NCBI RefSeq assembly: GCF_002233755.1
Contig: NZ_KZ268709.1
Location: 19,835 to 83,834 of the forward strand
DNA length: 64,000 nucleotides
Source of the DNA: Acinetobacter piscicola
Lineage (GTDB): Bacteria; Pseudomonadota; Gammaproteobacteria; Pseudomonadales; Moraxellaceae
Direction of reading: 5' to 3'
The translations under genes were made by a program, and so were the position numbers. Below the pieces are notes generated by a model. The model ran no database searches, was not told where the DNA came from, and was given only the letters and a program-made list of their open reading frames with translations. This document shows, in pieces, positions 38,616 through 47,211 of this stretch (positions are counted from its first letter, which is position 1; each line of letters starts with the position of its first letter).

Positions 38616-39242
38616 ATGTCTGCACAAGATTGGTTATCCCAAGGAACATTGGTACTCGCAAGTAATAACAAAGGTAAAATTGCTGAATTTGAAAAAATGT
38701 TTGCCGAGTTAAATTTGCCTGTAGACGTGGTTCCACAAGGAAAACTCAATATCGAAGATGCGATTGAAGATGGTTTAAGCTTTATTGAAAACGCCATTAT
38801 CAAAGCACGTCACGCAAGCCGTATTTCAGGAAAACCTGCGATTGCAGATGACTCAGGTATTTGTGTGCCAATTTTAGGTGGTGCACCTGGAATCTATTCA
38901 GCTCGCTATGCAGGTGAACATGGTGATGATGCTGCGAATAATGTAAAACTATTAGAAAATTTAAAAGCTTATCGTCAAGATGGTAGCGTAATTGAAGGTA
39001 TGTTTGTTTGCGTACTGGCTTTGGTTCAACATGCAGATGACCCACTTCCACAAATTTTTCAAGGCATTTGGCAAGGGGAAATTTTAGAACAAGCACGTGG
39101 TGAAAATGGTTTTGGCTATGACCCGCTGTTCTGGTTACCTGAACTGGGTATTTCTAGTGCTGAAATGAGCAAAGAGGACAAAAATAAAATCAGCCATCGT
39201 GGTCAAGCAATGCAATTATTTAAAGCAAGTTTGGAAAAGTAA
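38616..39242 (+). CDS. rdgB: dITP/XTP pyrophosphatase RdgB (HAM1 family)
   Basis: RdgB removes non-canonical purine nucleoside triphosphates (dITP, XTP) from the pool by hydrolysis to the monophosphate and pyrophosphate. The 208-residue protein has the N-terminal LVLASNNKGKIAEF, the catalytic IADDSGICVPILGGAPGIYSARYAGE region (Asp near 76) at about 73-98, GENGFGYDPLF near 167 and the C-terminal SHRGQAM. The ATG at 38616 sits immediately before the family-typical start of the fold. Confidence 0.95.
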   Translation: MSAQDWLSQGTLVLASNNKGKIAEFEKMFAELNLPVDVVPQGKLNIEDAIEDGLSFIENAIIKARHASRISGKPAIADDSGICVPILGGAPGIYSARYAGEHGDDAANNVKLLENLKAYRQDGSVIEGMFVCVLALVQHADDPLPQIFQGIWQGEILEQARGENGFGYDPLFWLPELGISSAEMSKEDKNKISHRGQAMQLFKASLEK

Positions 39243-39255
39243 AACCTTGTAAATC

Positions 39256-39286
39256 CCCTCTCCTTGTAGGAGAGGGTTAGGGTGAG
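39256..39286. repeat. CTCTCC-hairpin intergenic repeat
   Basis: CCCTCTCCT-TGT-AGGAGAGGG is a perfect 9-bp stem followed by TTAGGGTGAGG. The same module appears at 46163-46186 and in related form inside the family 2 elements. It lies between the convergent rdgB and AEC genes, where it may serve as a transcript end, but there is no T-tract. Confidence 0.6.
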
Positions 39287-39356
39287 GTCTATACTATATC
39301 CTCCCTCAATCCCTTCCAAAGGGAAGAAAACTTTTCCTTATTGTTATTATAATTCT

Positions 39357-40277
39357 CTACAACACATGCACCACCACCCCATAAATCACACACACTACAC
39401 AGCTTACAATGGTTCCGGAAGCAATGTATTTTGCTGAAATACCTGTGCCATGATAATGCGTTTCCAATGCCACAATATTGGCGGCTGGTGGTAGACAGAA
39501 CATCAGAAACATCACCCCGATATAATCATCGATATGTGGAATTGCAAAGAAATAATAAGCCATAGCACAAAGCGCTGCACCACAAAGTAATTTCAACAGT
39601 GCAACACGAACACTCCACCATAAATCGTCAACATGCACTTTGGTTTTACGCAACCACATTCCCAAAACACACATCCCTGCAAAACTCATGCACCATTTCG
39701 CTGCGCTATAAATCCAATCAATGAGAATATAATTTTGAAACTGTTGCACATCAAAACAACGAAGCACACCAGCGACAATCAATGCGACAACAGGTGGCGA
39801 TTGCAGCATTTTTTTTAGAATCGTGAGAATGGATTGGGATTCTGAGCTAATTGAAGTCACTGCCCAAGAATTGCCAAAAATAGAAACACCAATATAAAGC
39901 GGAATCATGGCGATACTATTTTCTGGCCCAAACAATGCCATTGCAATAGGAAAACCCAACCAAGCCATATTGGTATAGCTAAAACACAATGAACTTAAAC
40001 GGTCTTTTGACAGTACTAAAAAAATAAAGAATAAAATGATGCACGCAAAGAAACTAAATAGAATTAAACCTATGCTGCCCGATTTATAAAAAACCATATT
40101 GTAAATAATCACAATAGGGATAAATAAACGTGCTAGTAAGCTGGATAATAATGATTTTAATTGTATATTTAAGGCCGTATTTGCCAGTAATAACCCACAA
40201 ATAAAAGACAAAAGTGGAAATAACAAAGCCACAGCATGCATCTCAATCGGTAGAAAATTCATGTTAACATACAGCAC
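39357..40277 (-). CDS. AEC-family (auxin efflux carrier-like) transporter
   Basis: This 306-residue inner-membrane protein has about 10 hydrophobic segments. The C-terminal half has CLPPAANIVALETHYHG, matching the conserved P-A-N-x-x-x-x-A motif of AEC permeases. The family exports or takes up organic acids and amino acids such as malate; the substrate here is unknown. The gene stands alone; an ATG at 40262 is an alternative start. Confidence 0.75.
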   Translation of the reverse strand: MLYVNMNFLPIEMHAVALLFPLLSFICGLLLANTALNIQLKSLLSSLLARLFIPIVIIYNMVFYKSGSIGLILFSFFACIILFFIFLVLSKDRLSSLCFSYTNMAWLGFPIAMALFGPENSIAMIPLYIGVSIFGNSWAVTSISSESQSILTILKKMLQSPPVVALIVAGVLRCFDVQQFQNYILIDWIYSAAKWCMSFAGMCVLGMWLRKTKVHVDDLWWSVRVALLKLLCGAALCAMAYYFFAIPHIDDYIGVMFLMFCLPPAANIVALETHYHGTGISAKYIASGTIVSCVVCVIYGVVVHVL

Positions 40278-40612
40278 TAAGCTGTCGTTTAATACAATCT
40301 AAAAAAGTGTGTTATCTAGTATTTTACAAGTAATATAGCTCATTATATCTTCTCCAACACAGGCTATTAAAATCAAAAATCAACACAAAAATCCAACAAA
40401 CTTATATGAATATTTCATAATATGTTCACGTATTCTTCTTAAATAAAACTTTAGTCTTACTTCATGAGTATTGGAATAATTTAACTCTTAAAAAATTCCC
40501 TCTAGTATGAATAAAGCCTCCCAAATTGAGCGACAATGAATAATAACTCGATATTTATAAACCAAGAGTCATTAGGATTTAGAGCAAAGAATAGAAACAG
40601 GAAAAGGATTCC
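40278..40612. other. Divergent promoter region between the AEC gene and the Tat lipoprotein gene
   Basis: This 335-bp AT-rich stretch has no ORF or repeat that I can support. AACAGGAAAAGGATTCC just before 40613 supplies the ribosome site for the next gene. Confidence 0.5.
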
Positions 40613-41767
40613 ATGATGACCAATGTAACACGTAGAAAATTTTTAGGTTTATCCGTCGCAGTTGGTGCTTTAGTCCTTACAGGATGTGGCGGTAGTGGTG
40701 ACGATGATGATTCATCTTCAACTGGAGGGGGGTCTACAGGAGGATCAGGTACAAATCCGACTATTATCGGAACCATGCCTGATGAAGCTGAGCCACATAC
40801 GCGTACATGGATGGTATTTGGAGCGTCTGATCAAGTTCATGAGCCTGCTAATATCAATGGTTTACGTGATGATTTAGCTAGAATTGCACTTAGTATTGCA
40901 GCTTTTGAACCTGTTTCTATATTGGTTCGTGCCAACGAAATGGATATTGCACGAGCAAAATTGAATCATTCAAATATTACTTTGGTTACAGGTACTATGG
41001 ATGATTTCTGGGCACGTGACACGGGTCCAGTCTTTGTAAAAAATGCTCAGAATAAACTGACAGGTATCGATTTTAATTTTAATGGTTGGGGCAAAAAACA
41101 AAGTCACAATAACGATAAAACTGTTGCGGCACAAATGCTGAGTAATGTGAATATTGATCGCGTCACCTCCACATTAACCCTTGAAGGTGGTGGTATTGAA
41201 GTTGATGGCCTAGGTACAGCCATTATCACCGAAAGCTGTGTGTTGAATGACAACCGAAATCCAGGGATTACAAAAGCAGCTTGCGAAGCCGAATTGAAAC
41301 GCTGTCTTGGGATTAACAAAGTCATTTGGTTGCCGGGTATTAAAGACAAAGACATTACAGATGGTCATACCGACTTTTATGCTCGTTTTGTCAGTGAAGG
41401 CGTAGTTGTTGCCGCTTACGATAGCGACCCTGCATCTTATGATCATGCTGTGACCAAACGTCATCTTGAAATCTTAAAAACAGCAACAGATGCCAAAGGC
41501 AAACCAATCAAAGTTATAGAATTACAAGCACCTACGACACTTCGAGTAAAAAATCCGAGTGAAGACTTTGCTGCTGGCTATATCAATTATTATGTATGTA
41601 ATAATGCAGTGATCATGCCTGAATTTGGGGATGCTGTTGCAGATGCTGAAGCGAAGCAAAAGCTTCAATCATTGTTCCCAAATAGAAGCATCGTACAGAT
41701 TAATATTGATTATATTGCTGCTGGCGGTGGCGGTATTCATTGTACGACGCAACAACAACCTGTCTAA
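40613..41767 (+). CDS. Tat-exported agmatine deiminase-like lipoprotein
   Basis: This 384-residue protein has the twin-arginine signal TRRKFLG (Arg7-Arg8), a hydrophobic stretch and lipobox LTGC (Cys25), then a Gly/Ser/Asp-rich linker to about 50. The rest is a guanidino-group-modifying enzyme of the peptidyl-arginine/agmatine deiminase family: DDFWARDTGPVFV near 142, LEGGGIEVDG near 195, DGHTDFYARF near 255 and GGGGIHCTTQQQP at the C-terminus with the nucleophile cysteine. Known agmatine deiminases are cytoplasmic, so export is unusual. tatABC follows immediately, 85 bases downstream. Confidence 0.87.
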   Translation: MMTNVTRRKFLGLSVAVGALVLTGCGGSGDDDDSSSTGGGSTGGSGTNPTIIGTMPDEAEPHTRTWMVFGASDQVHEPANINGLRDDLARIALSIAAFEPVSILVRANEMDIARAKLNHSNITLVTGTMDDFWARDTGPVFVKNAQNKLTGIDFNFNGWGKKQSHNNDKTVAAQMLSNVNIDRVTSTLTLEGGGIEVDGLGTAIITESCVLNDNRNPGITKAACEAELKRCLGINKVIWLPGIKDKDITDGHTDFYARFVSEGVVVAAYDSDPASYDHAVTKRHLEILKTATDAKGKPIKVIELQAPTTLRVKNPSEDFAAGYINYYVCNNAVIMPEFGDAVADAEAKQKLQSLFPNRSIVQINIDYIAAGGGGIHCTTQQQPV

Positions 41768-41852
41768 TTGTATCAATTAAATTATACAAGACATATTTTT
41801 GTCATTTTAGTTTGTTATAGTGGAAAAAATTAATATTTTTAAAAGGAAATAA

Positions 41853-42080
41853 ATGATGGCAGGATTATCAATTTGGCACGTACTGATTTTTGCAATTGTC
41901 GTGATTTTATTGTTCGGTACTTCTAAGCTTAAAAATCTCGGTAAAGATGTAGGTGGTGCAGTAAAAGACTTTAAAAAATCAATTAAAGATGAAGAAACCA
42001 CTGCTGCTTCAAATACTGAAGCCCGTACATTAGAACATCAAAATACCAATACTGATGTGAACTCTACTGTAAAACATTAA
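41853..42080 (+). CDS. tatA: Sec-independent translocase subunit TatA
   Basis: TatA forms the transient pore of the twin-arginine translocase, which exports folded proteins. The 75 residues comprise one N-terminal membrane helix ([18 protein letters not shown]), the [22 protein letters not shown] amphipathic helix (here about 24-45) and a charged tail. AAAAGGAAATAA precedes the start. First gene of tatABC. Confidence 0.95.
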   Translation: MMAGLSIWHVLIFAIVVILLFGTSKLKNLGKDVGGAVKDFKKSIKDEETTAASNTEARTLEHQNTNTDVNSTVKH

Positions 42081-42098
42081 TCGTAGAGGCGTAGAATC

Positions 42099-42572
42099 AT
42101 GTTAGATGTCGGTTTTTCTGAATTACTCGTTTTTGGGATCATTGCACTTTTAGTGCTTGGTCCTGAAAAACTTCCTGAAGCTGCACGTTTTGCTGCTAAA
42201 TGGTATAGCAAATTTAAGCGAGCCATTACGAGTGTTCAAAATGATATTGACCGTGAATTACGTCTTTCCGAATTCCGTGAGCAAATGCAGCAAGAAATGA
42301 AACGCATTCAAGAGCTTGAGCAAAAAATGCAAGCTCAAATGAATGAGTTACAACAACAATCCATACTTGCTGCAGAGCAACAAAGACAAGCAGCGCCATC
42401 GAATAATAAAAATTTCTCTTATACTTTTACTGGTTTCACTCAGTTAAACACTGTGGTTCCTTCAAGTTATATGGCAAAAATTTGGCTCGATCAACGCAAC
42501 TGTACGCATCAAACGATCAAAACTGTAGATATCCAAAAGATGAATACAGCTGAATTCAAGGTGGCTGTATGA
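42099..42572 (+). CDS. tatB: Sec-independent translocase subunit TatB
   Basis: TatB with TatC forms the receptor for twin-arginine signals. The 157-residue protein has a single N-terminal helix with the LDVGFSELLVFGIIALLVLGPEKLPEAAR signature (here about 2-30), then a long Gln/Glu-rich amphipathic and coiled-coil-like region and a variable C-terminus. Its last codon overlaps the tatC start (ATGA). Confidence 0.95.
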   Translation: MLDVGFSELLVFGIIALLVLGPEKLPEAARFAAKWYSKFKRAITSVQNDIDRELRLSEFREQMQQEMKRIQELEQKMQAQMNELQQQSILAAEQQRQAAPSNNKNFSYTFTGFTQLNTVVPSSYMAKIWLDQRNCTHQTIKTVDIQKMNTAEFKVAV

Positions 42573-43363
42573 CAGATTCTCTAGTACCTCAAATTCAAAC
42601 AACAACAGAAAAAAACCAAGATGCTGAACAACCGCAACTTGAAGCAATGCCGATTACCCAACACCTTGTTGCGTTACGTAAGCATTTATTCAAAATTGTT
42701 GGTGCATTATTGCTGATTTTTTTCTGTTTATTGCCCTTTGCCAATAAAACCTATATCGCCTTATCTGAACCTCTCAGAAAGCAACTTCCTGCAAATTCAA
42801 CCATGATTGCAACAGATGTCACCGCGACATTTATGGCACCTTTTAAGTTGAATTTCTTTATTGCGCTGATGTTGGCAATGCCTTTTATTATTTATCAATT
42901 ATGGGCATTTATTCGACCTGCTTTATATGAAAAGGAAAAGAATCTCGCCTTTCCATTGTTATTTGGCAGTATTGTTCTGTTTTATTCAGGCATAGCTTTT
43001 GCCTACTTTGTTGCCTTGCCATCAATCTTACATTTCTTCATGAGTGTTTCTCCTGAAACTGTTGCACCCATGACAGATATCAATAGCTATCTTAACTTTT
43101 GTTTAAAACTATTTTTGGTTTTTGGTGTGACTTTTGAGATTCCAATTATCACGCTGATCCTGATTTTAGTGGGTCTCGTTTCGACAAAAACACTTGCAGA
43201 AAAACGTCGTTTTATTATTGTTGGATGTTTCTTCATTTCAATGTTTATTACGCCACCTGATGCAATTTCAATGATTATGTTAGCAATTCCTATGTGGATG
43301 CTGTTTGAGCTTGGCTTATTATTTGGTAAATTAATTGAAAAGCGTCATAAAACTGAAGCTTAA
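42569..43363 (+). CDS. tatC: Sec-independent translocase subunit TatC
   Basis: TatC is the six-helix membrane subunit that binds the RR motif. The 264-residue protein has the conserved PITQHLVALRKHLFK start, PFKLNFFIALMLAMPFIIYQLWAFIRPALYEKEK near 90-123, GVTFEIPI near 190 and MFITPPDAISM near 225. A 32-residue N-terminal extension precedes the core. A terminator-like hairpin after the gene is split by a repeat element. Confidence 0.97.
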   Translation: MTDSLVPQIQTTTEKNQDAEQPQLEAMPITQHLVALRKHLFKIVGALLLIFFCLLPFANKTYIALSEPLRKQLPANSTMIATDVTATFMAPFKLNFFIALMLAMPFIIYQLWAFIRPALYEKEKNLAFPLLFGSIVLFYSGIAFAYFVALPSILHFFMSVSPETVAPMTDINSYLNFCLKLFLVFGVTFEIPIITLILILVGLVSTKTLAEKRRFIIVGCFFISMFITPPDAISMIMLAIPMWMLFELGLLFGKLIEKRHKTEA

Positions 43364-43390
43364 ATCGCAATGGAATAGTCTAAACATCAT

Positions 43391-43657
43391 AAAAAGCGAC
43401 TTCACTATAAGTTAATGCCAGTCAGTTAAGAGTAATTTATAATTTAGTAGCTACTCATCTAAGAATCTCCCCTAACCCTGAGCCATTTATGGCGCAAGGA
43501 AAAAGAGGGGAACTATTGAGAATTTAAAATAATTTTAGATTCCTTGCGTAGCAGTGCTGCTCATCCCTCCTTTATCAAAGGTGAGGAGCATGCTCCGCAA
43601 GGGGAGGATTTTAAAAGGCTTAATTGATCAGCATTACGTCCCTATAAATCGCTTTTT
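43391..43657 (+). terminator. tatC terminator split by a family 2 element
   Basis: AAAAAGCGA (43391-43399) and TCGCTTTTT (43649-43657) are perfect inverted complements that would form a terminator with a 12-nt loop and T-tract if the element and one flanking direct repeat were removed. At present the arms are about 250 bases apart. Confidence 0.65.
43413..43636. mobile_element. Short inverted-repeat element, family 2, copy B (MITE-like, longest copy)
   Basis: This 224-bp non-coding element begins TAATGCCAGTCAGTTAAG and ends in the complement of TAATGCTGATCAATTAAG. It is in reverse orientation to copy A. It has an extra internal arm, CCTTGCG...CGCAAGG, nested around a CTCATCCCTCC hairpin. Flanking repeats CTTCACTATAAGT (43400-43412) and CGTCCCTATAAAT (43637-43649) match at 10 of 13 positions. 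Confidence 0.75.
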
Positions 43658-43754
43658 ATATTTAAGGCTTCGCTAAAACATAAAACACAATGTTCTCAAT
43701 AAAAACTTAAATGCTTTCCCTTCCCCATCAAAAAATTGCTTAAAAAATTTCAAA

Positions 43755-43772
43755 CTTAAATAAAGCTTAAAT
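43755..43772 (+). promoter_or_regulatory. Possible PhoB-type direct repeat upstream of phoX
   Basis: CTTAAAT-AAAG-CTTAAAT repeats in the 11-bp register of a Pho box, but lacks the GTC core. A further CTTAAA lies at 43739. The position fits regulation of a phosphatase, yet the sequence match is weak. Confidence 0.3.
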
Positions 43773-43881
43773 TTAACCAATATTAAATATAAACGTAAGA
43801 AAGCTTACATATTACTCCGCTATGGTCTATGGCTTATTAAATATTTTATTTATCAATTACTTTAAGCCAAAGGAAAGCATC

Positions 43882-46047
43882 ATGACCGACCTCACGCCAT
43901 ATCATGAAGAACAAGAGTTAGACAATAACACTTCAAATAATATTCATTTTCGCGACATTTTAGAACAACGTATCTCTCGCCGTAGTCTCATTACAAAAAC
44001 AGCAAGCGGTGCAGCAGCATTGGCTTTGGCATCAAGCCTCACAGGCTGTAATGATGATGACAATTCAAGTACAACACCACCAACAACGATTAAAAAACCT
44101 GAAAAGTTAACGTTCAAACCAGTTGCAAAAAATCTAAATGATATCGTTACAGTTCCTGAAGGCTATGAAGCAAATGTGCTTTATGCAATGGGCGACTCAA
44201 TTAACCCTGCATATACAGAATGGGATGATAATAACGTTCCAACAGGTTTAAGTTTTCAATTCCGCTCAGGCGATTGCCATGACGGTATGAGTTATTTTGG
44301 CCTAAATGGCTCAACGCAAAAGTATGATGCAAAAGCTGCTGATCGTGGTTTATTAGTCATGAATCATGAGTACATCAATCCGACATTTTTACACCCTAAA
44401 GGCGCAACCAAAGTCGATGGTCGCCGCCCTGAAGACGAAGTGATTCGTGAAGTGAACGCACATGGTGTTTCGATTATTGAGTTAAAGAAAGACAGTAAAA
44501 CTCAGAAGGTTGAAATCGTTAAAAACTCTGTGTTAAATCGTCGTATTACAGCTGCAACAGTTATGGACTTTGGCGGTATCGTGGCAGGTAGTGAGTTAGT
44601 TACAACCAAATATTCTCCAGTAGCAAAACAAACCCGTGGTACACATAATAACTGTGGTAATGGTTATACACCGTGGGGAACATATTTAACGACTGAAGAA
44701 AACTATATTGGTTACTTCGTGCGTAATAAAGGTGATGATGCAAAACGTACAGCTGCTGAAATTGTGGCGCTCAATCGCTATGGTTTAAAAGATGGTGCAA
44801 GCTCTCGTTACGGCTGGGAGACAGCAATTGGTTCATTGCAAGAACAAGATTTATATGACCGCTGGAACGCATCTGTAACAGCAAATTCAGCGACACAAGA
44901 CTATCGCAATAGTGCAAATACCTTTGGCTGGATCGTTGAAATTGACCCTTTTGATCGTAGTCAAAACCCAGTAAAACGTACCTCTTTAGGACGTTTTGCG
45001 CATGAAGACTGTCGTGCAAGCCGTTTAATCGAAGGTGAAAACCTTGCTTTCTATATGGGCGATGACTCTCGTGGTGAGTACATCTACAAGTTTGTTTCTG
45101 ATGCAAAATGGGATGCCAAAGATGTTAATGGTGGCTACCGTGCTGGTGACAAATACATGAACTCAGGCAAGCTGTATGTTGCTAAGTTTAATAATGATGG
45201 TACTGGACAATGGATTGAACTTGCCTATGGTAAAAATGGTTTAACCAATACCAATGCAGTTTATCCTTTTAAATCACAAGCTGAAGTAACCACTTTCGCT
45301 CGTTTAGCAGGTGATGCAGTCGGTGCAACCAAAATGGATCGTCCAGAATGGGTTGCTGTCAATCCTGAAAATGGCGAAGTCTACGTTACACTGACTAACA
45401 ACTCAAACCGTGGTACTGCACATGCCTTAGATGCAGCAAACCCTCGTAACTATGTTGATCCTGAAGGTGGTAAAGGCAATGTGAATGGTCACATTATCCG
45501 TTTCCATGAAAAAGACAACAAAACCACAGCTGAAAGCTTCACTTGGGATATTTACTTATTCGGTGCTGAGGCAAAAATGGCAAGCAACATCAACCTTTCT
45601 GGTTTGAATGATAATAATGATTTATCTTCTCCAGATGGTATGTGGTTCGATCCACGTGGTGTATTGTGGATTCAAACCGATGATGGCGCATATACAGACA
45701 CTACAAACTGTATGATGCTCGCTGCCCTACCGGGTAAAGTGGGTGACGGTGCTAAAGCGACAACTTCAGCAGGACAAGAAACCATCGTTGGAGCAAAAGT
45801 AACCGATGAAAACTTACGTCGCTTCCTGACGGGCCCTAAAGAATGTGAAATCACAGGTGTAACCATGACACCTGACTTTAAAGCCATCTTTATCAATGTT
45901 CAACACCCTGGTGAAGATTCGAAGTCTTATAGCACACCAACCAGTCATTGGCCTGCGACACAAAAAGATCCAAACAATAAAACAGCTCGTCCACGCTCAG
46001 CAACAGTTGTAATTACGCGTAAAGATGGCGGTTTGATTGCAGGTTAA
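43882..46047 (+). CDS. phoX: PhoX-family phosphatase, Tat-exported lipoprotein
   Basis: PhoX enzymes are calcium/iron-dependent alkaline phosphatases that release phosphate from organic esters outside the cell. From MTDLTPYHEE (AAGGAAAG upstream) the protein has 721 residues. SRRSLI with Arg33-Arg34 and lipobox LTGC with Cys56 give a Tat lipoprotein signal. DUF839 core motifs include NHEYINP, NNCGNGYTPWGTYLTTEEN, FGWIVEIDPFD, KRTSLGRFAHEDC and RPEWVAVNPENGEVYVTLTNN. The frame is open to 43822, but that part lacks a ribosome site. It stands next to tatABC, the machinery it needs. Confidence 0.92.
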   Translation: MTDLTPYHEEQELDNNTSNNIHFRDILEQRISRRSLITKTASGAAALALASSLTGCNDDDNSSTTPPTTIKKPEKLTFKPVAKNLNDIVTVPEGYEANVLYAMGDSINPAYTEWDDNNVPTGLSFQFRSGDCHDGMSYFGLNGSTQKYDAKAADRGLLVMNHEYINPTFLHPKGATKVDGRRPEDEVIREVNAHGVSIIELKKDSKTQKVEIVKNSVLNRRITAATVMDFGGIVAGSELVTTKYSPVAKQTRGTHNNCGNGYTPWGTYLTTEENYIGYFVRNKGDDAKRTAAEIVALNRYGLKDGASSRYGWETAIGSLQEQDLYDRWNASVTANSATQDYRNSANTFGWIVEIDPFDRSQNPVKRTSLGRFAHEDCRASRLIEGENLAFYMGDDSRGEYIYKFVSDAKWDAKDVNGGYRAGDKYMNSGKLYVAKFNNDGTGQWIELAYGKNGLTNTNAVYPFKSQAEVTTFARLAGDAVGATKMDRPEWVAVNPENGEVYVTLTNNSNRGTAHALDAANPRNYVDPEGGKGNVNGHIIRFHEKDNKTTAESFTWDIYLFGAEAKMASNINLSGLNDNNDLSSPDGMWFDPRGVLWIQTDDGAYTDTTNCMMLAALPGKVGDGAKATTSAGQETIVGAKVTDENLRRFLTGPKECEITGVTMTPDFKAIFINVQHPGEDSKSYSTPTSHWPATQKDPNNKTARPRSATVVITRKDGGLIAG

Positions 46048-46162
46048 GACTTTGAATTTGCCTTGAATTTTGTATCAGAAGCTTTCATTTTCAATATGTG
46101 TTGTTTCACTAGACTTATTTCGTAAGTCGAGTTGTGATAGACATTGATTTACAAAGGAAGTT

Positions 46163-46218
46163 CCCTCTCCTTTATAAAGGAGAGGGTTAGGGAGAGGATT
46201 TATATGATAAATCCTCTC
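46163..46218. repeat. Double-hairpin intergenic repeat
   Basis: CCCTCTCC-TTTATAAA-GGAGAGGG is followed by TTAGG and a second perfect 12-bp stem GAGAGGATTTAT-ATG-ATAAATCCTCTC (46192-46218). It lies between convergent phoX and the NRDE gene in a 276-bp gap and is related to 39256-39286. It may act as a bidirectional transcript end. Confidence 0.65.
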
Positions 46219-46323
46219 ATTCTTTTGTTGAACAATATTCATTATCCCAGAGAGAGAAGAGACTTTTAATATTCATATTACTGCTAATTTCTTGTTTTTT
46301 TGACTATGGCAAGAGGCTTAATA

Positions 46324-47118
46324 TCAACACGTGTTTTTTTCAATCATGGGCAATTTGATTTGCACAAAATCACCTTGATGTTCACCTTGTTGGGTCTTTT
46401 CCACCCAATCTATATCTGATTTGCTTATTCTTAAAAAATTGGAGCAACGTGTCCCGTAAATTGGACTTTGAATAAAAGTAGAAGACAATAATTCTTCCAT
46501 TTCTAAATTGATTCCCGTACTTGGTAATAAGTCTGGAATTATTTTTCGTTCATCTTCTAAAATATCCCACACAGCATATTCTAAATCTGCTTCTGGCGTT
46601 GAAGGCAGCTGCATCATTGGCAAAAATTCTTGAGTAAACCGTTTGCGCAAATGTTGGGTCTTTTCCCAGTCATCAGACATGAGCCCATTAGAAACCACAA
46701 ATACACCTTTGGATAAAACCTGCGGTGCTTCACCACGATTACTCATATAAACAGCTTGATGTTGATCCCCAATAAATAAATTAAAACCTGCGTAATTCAT
46801 TTGTGATTGTTCTAATTGTTGTGCAAAACGAATCGGTGTTTGTTCTGATTCTAAAAAGGCTTGGATCAAATGACCACGAGACGTTGGATAACCTCGTTGA
46901 TCTGCTCCATCACGATAATTCGTAATAACTGCCCAACGTCCTTGTTGAGTTACACCCATCCATGTTCCACCTGATTGTAAGTCTTGTCCTGCAATAATTT
47001 GGCTTTTTGGCCATTGGTGCAGTTGTGACGTCGGACGCTGATAAAACTCATCACGATTTGAAATGAGACAGACAGGAAAATCATCCAAAACTTGCCAAGC
47101 CAATGCCACAATACACAT
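46324..47118 (-). CDS. NRDE/TANGO2-family protein
   Basis: This 264-residue protein begins MCIVALAWQ and has the family-defining SNRDEFYQRPT at 20-30, then GGTWMGVTQQGRWAVITNYRD near 70, SRGHLIQAFL and NLFIGDQ. Cys2 becomes N-terminal after methionine removal, and an N-terminal nucleophile hydrolase-like fold has been suggested for the family. Its biochemical role is unknown; the eukaryotic TANGO2 relative is linked to lipid or haem handling. Divergent from lgt with a 93-bp gap. Confidence 0.88.
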   Translation of the reverse strand: MCIVALAWQVLDDFPVCLISNRDEFYQRPTSQLHQWPKSQIIAGQDLQSGGTWMGVTQQGRWAVITNYRDGADQRGYPTSRGHLIQAFLESEQTPIRFAQQLEQSQMNYAGFNLFIGDQHQAVYMSNRGEAPQVLSKGVFVVSNGLMSDDWEKTQHLRKRFTQEFLPMMQLPSTPEADLEYAVWDILEDERKIIPDLLPSTGINLEMEELLSSTFIQSPIYGTRCSNFLRISKSDIDWVEKTQQGEHQGDFVQIKLPMIEKNTC

Positions 47119-47211
47119 AAATACACTCCATGAACTTTACACATTGAATGTACAACATTTTTCACATCTTTCAGCTAAAATCTGTGCGAAATATATAATC
47201 AAGGAATAGGA

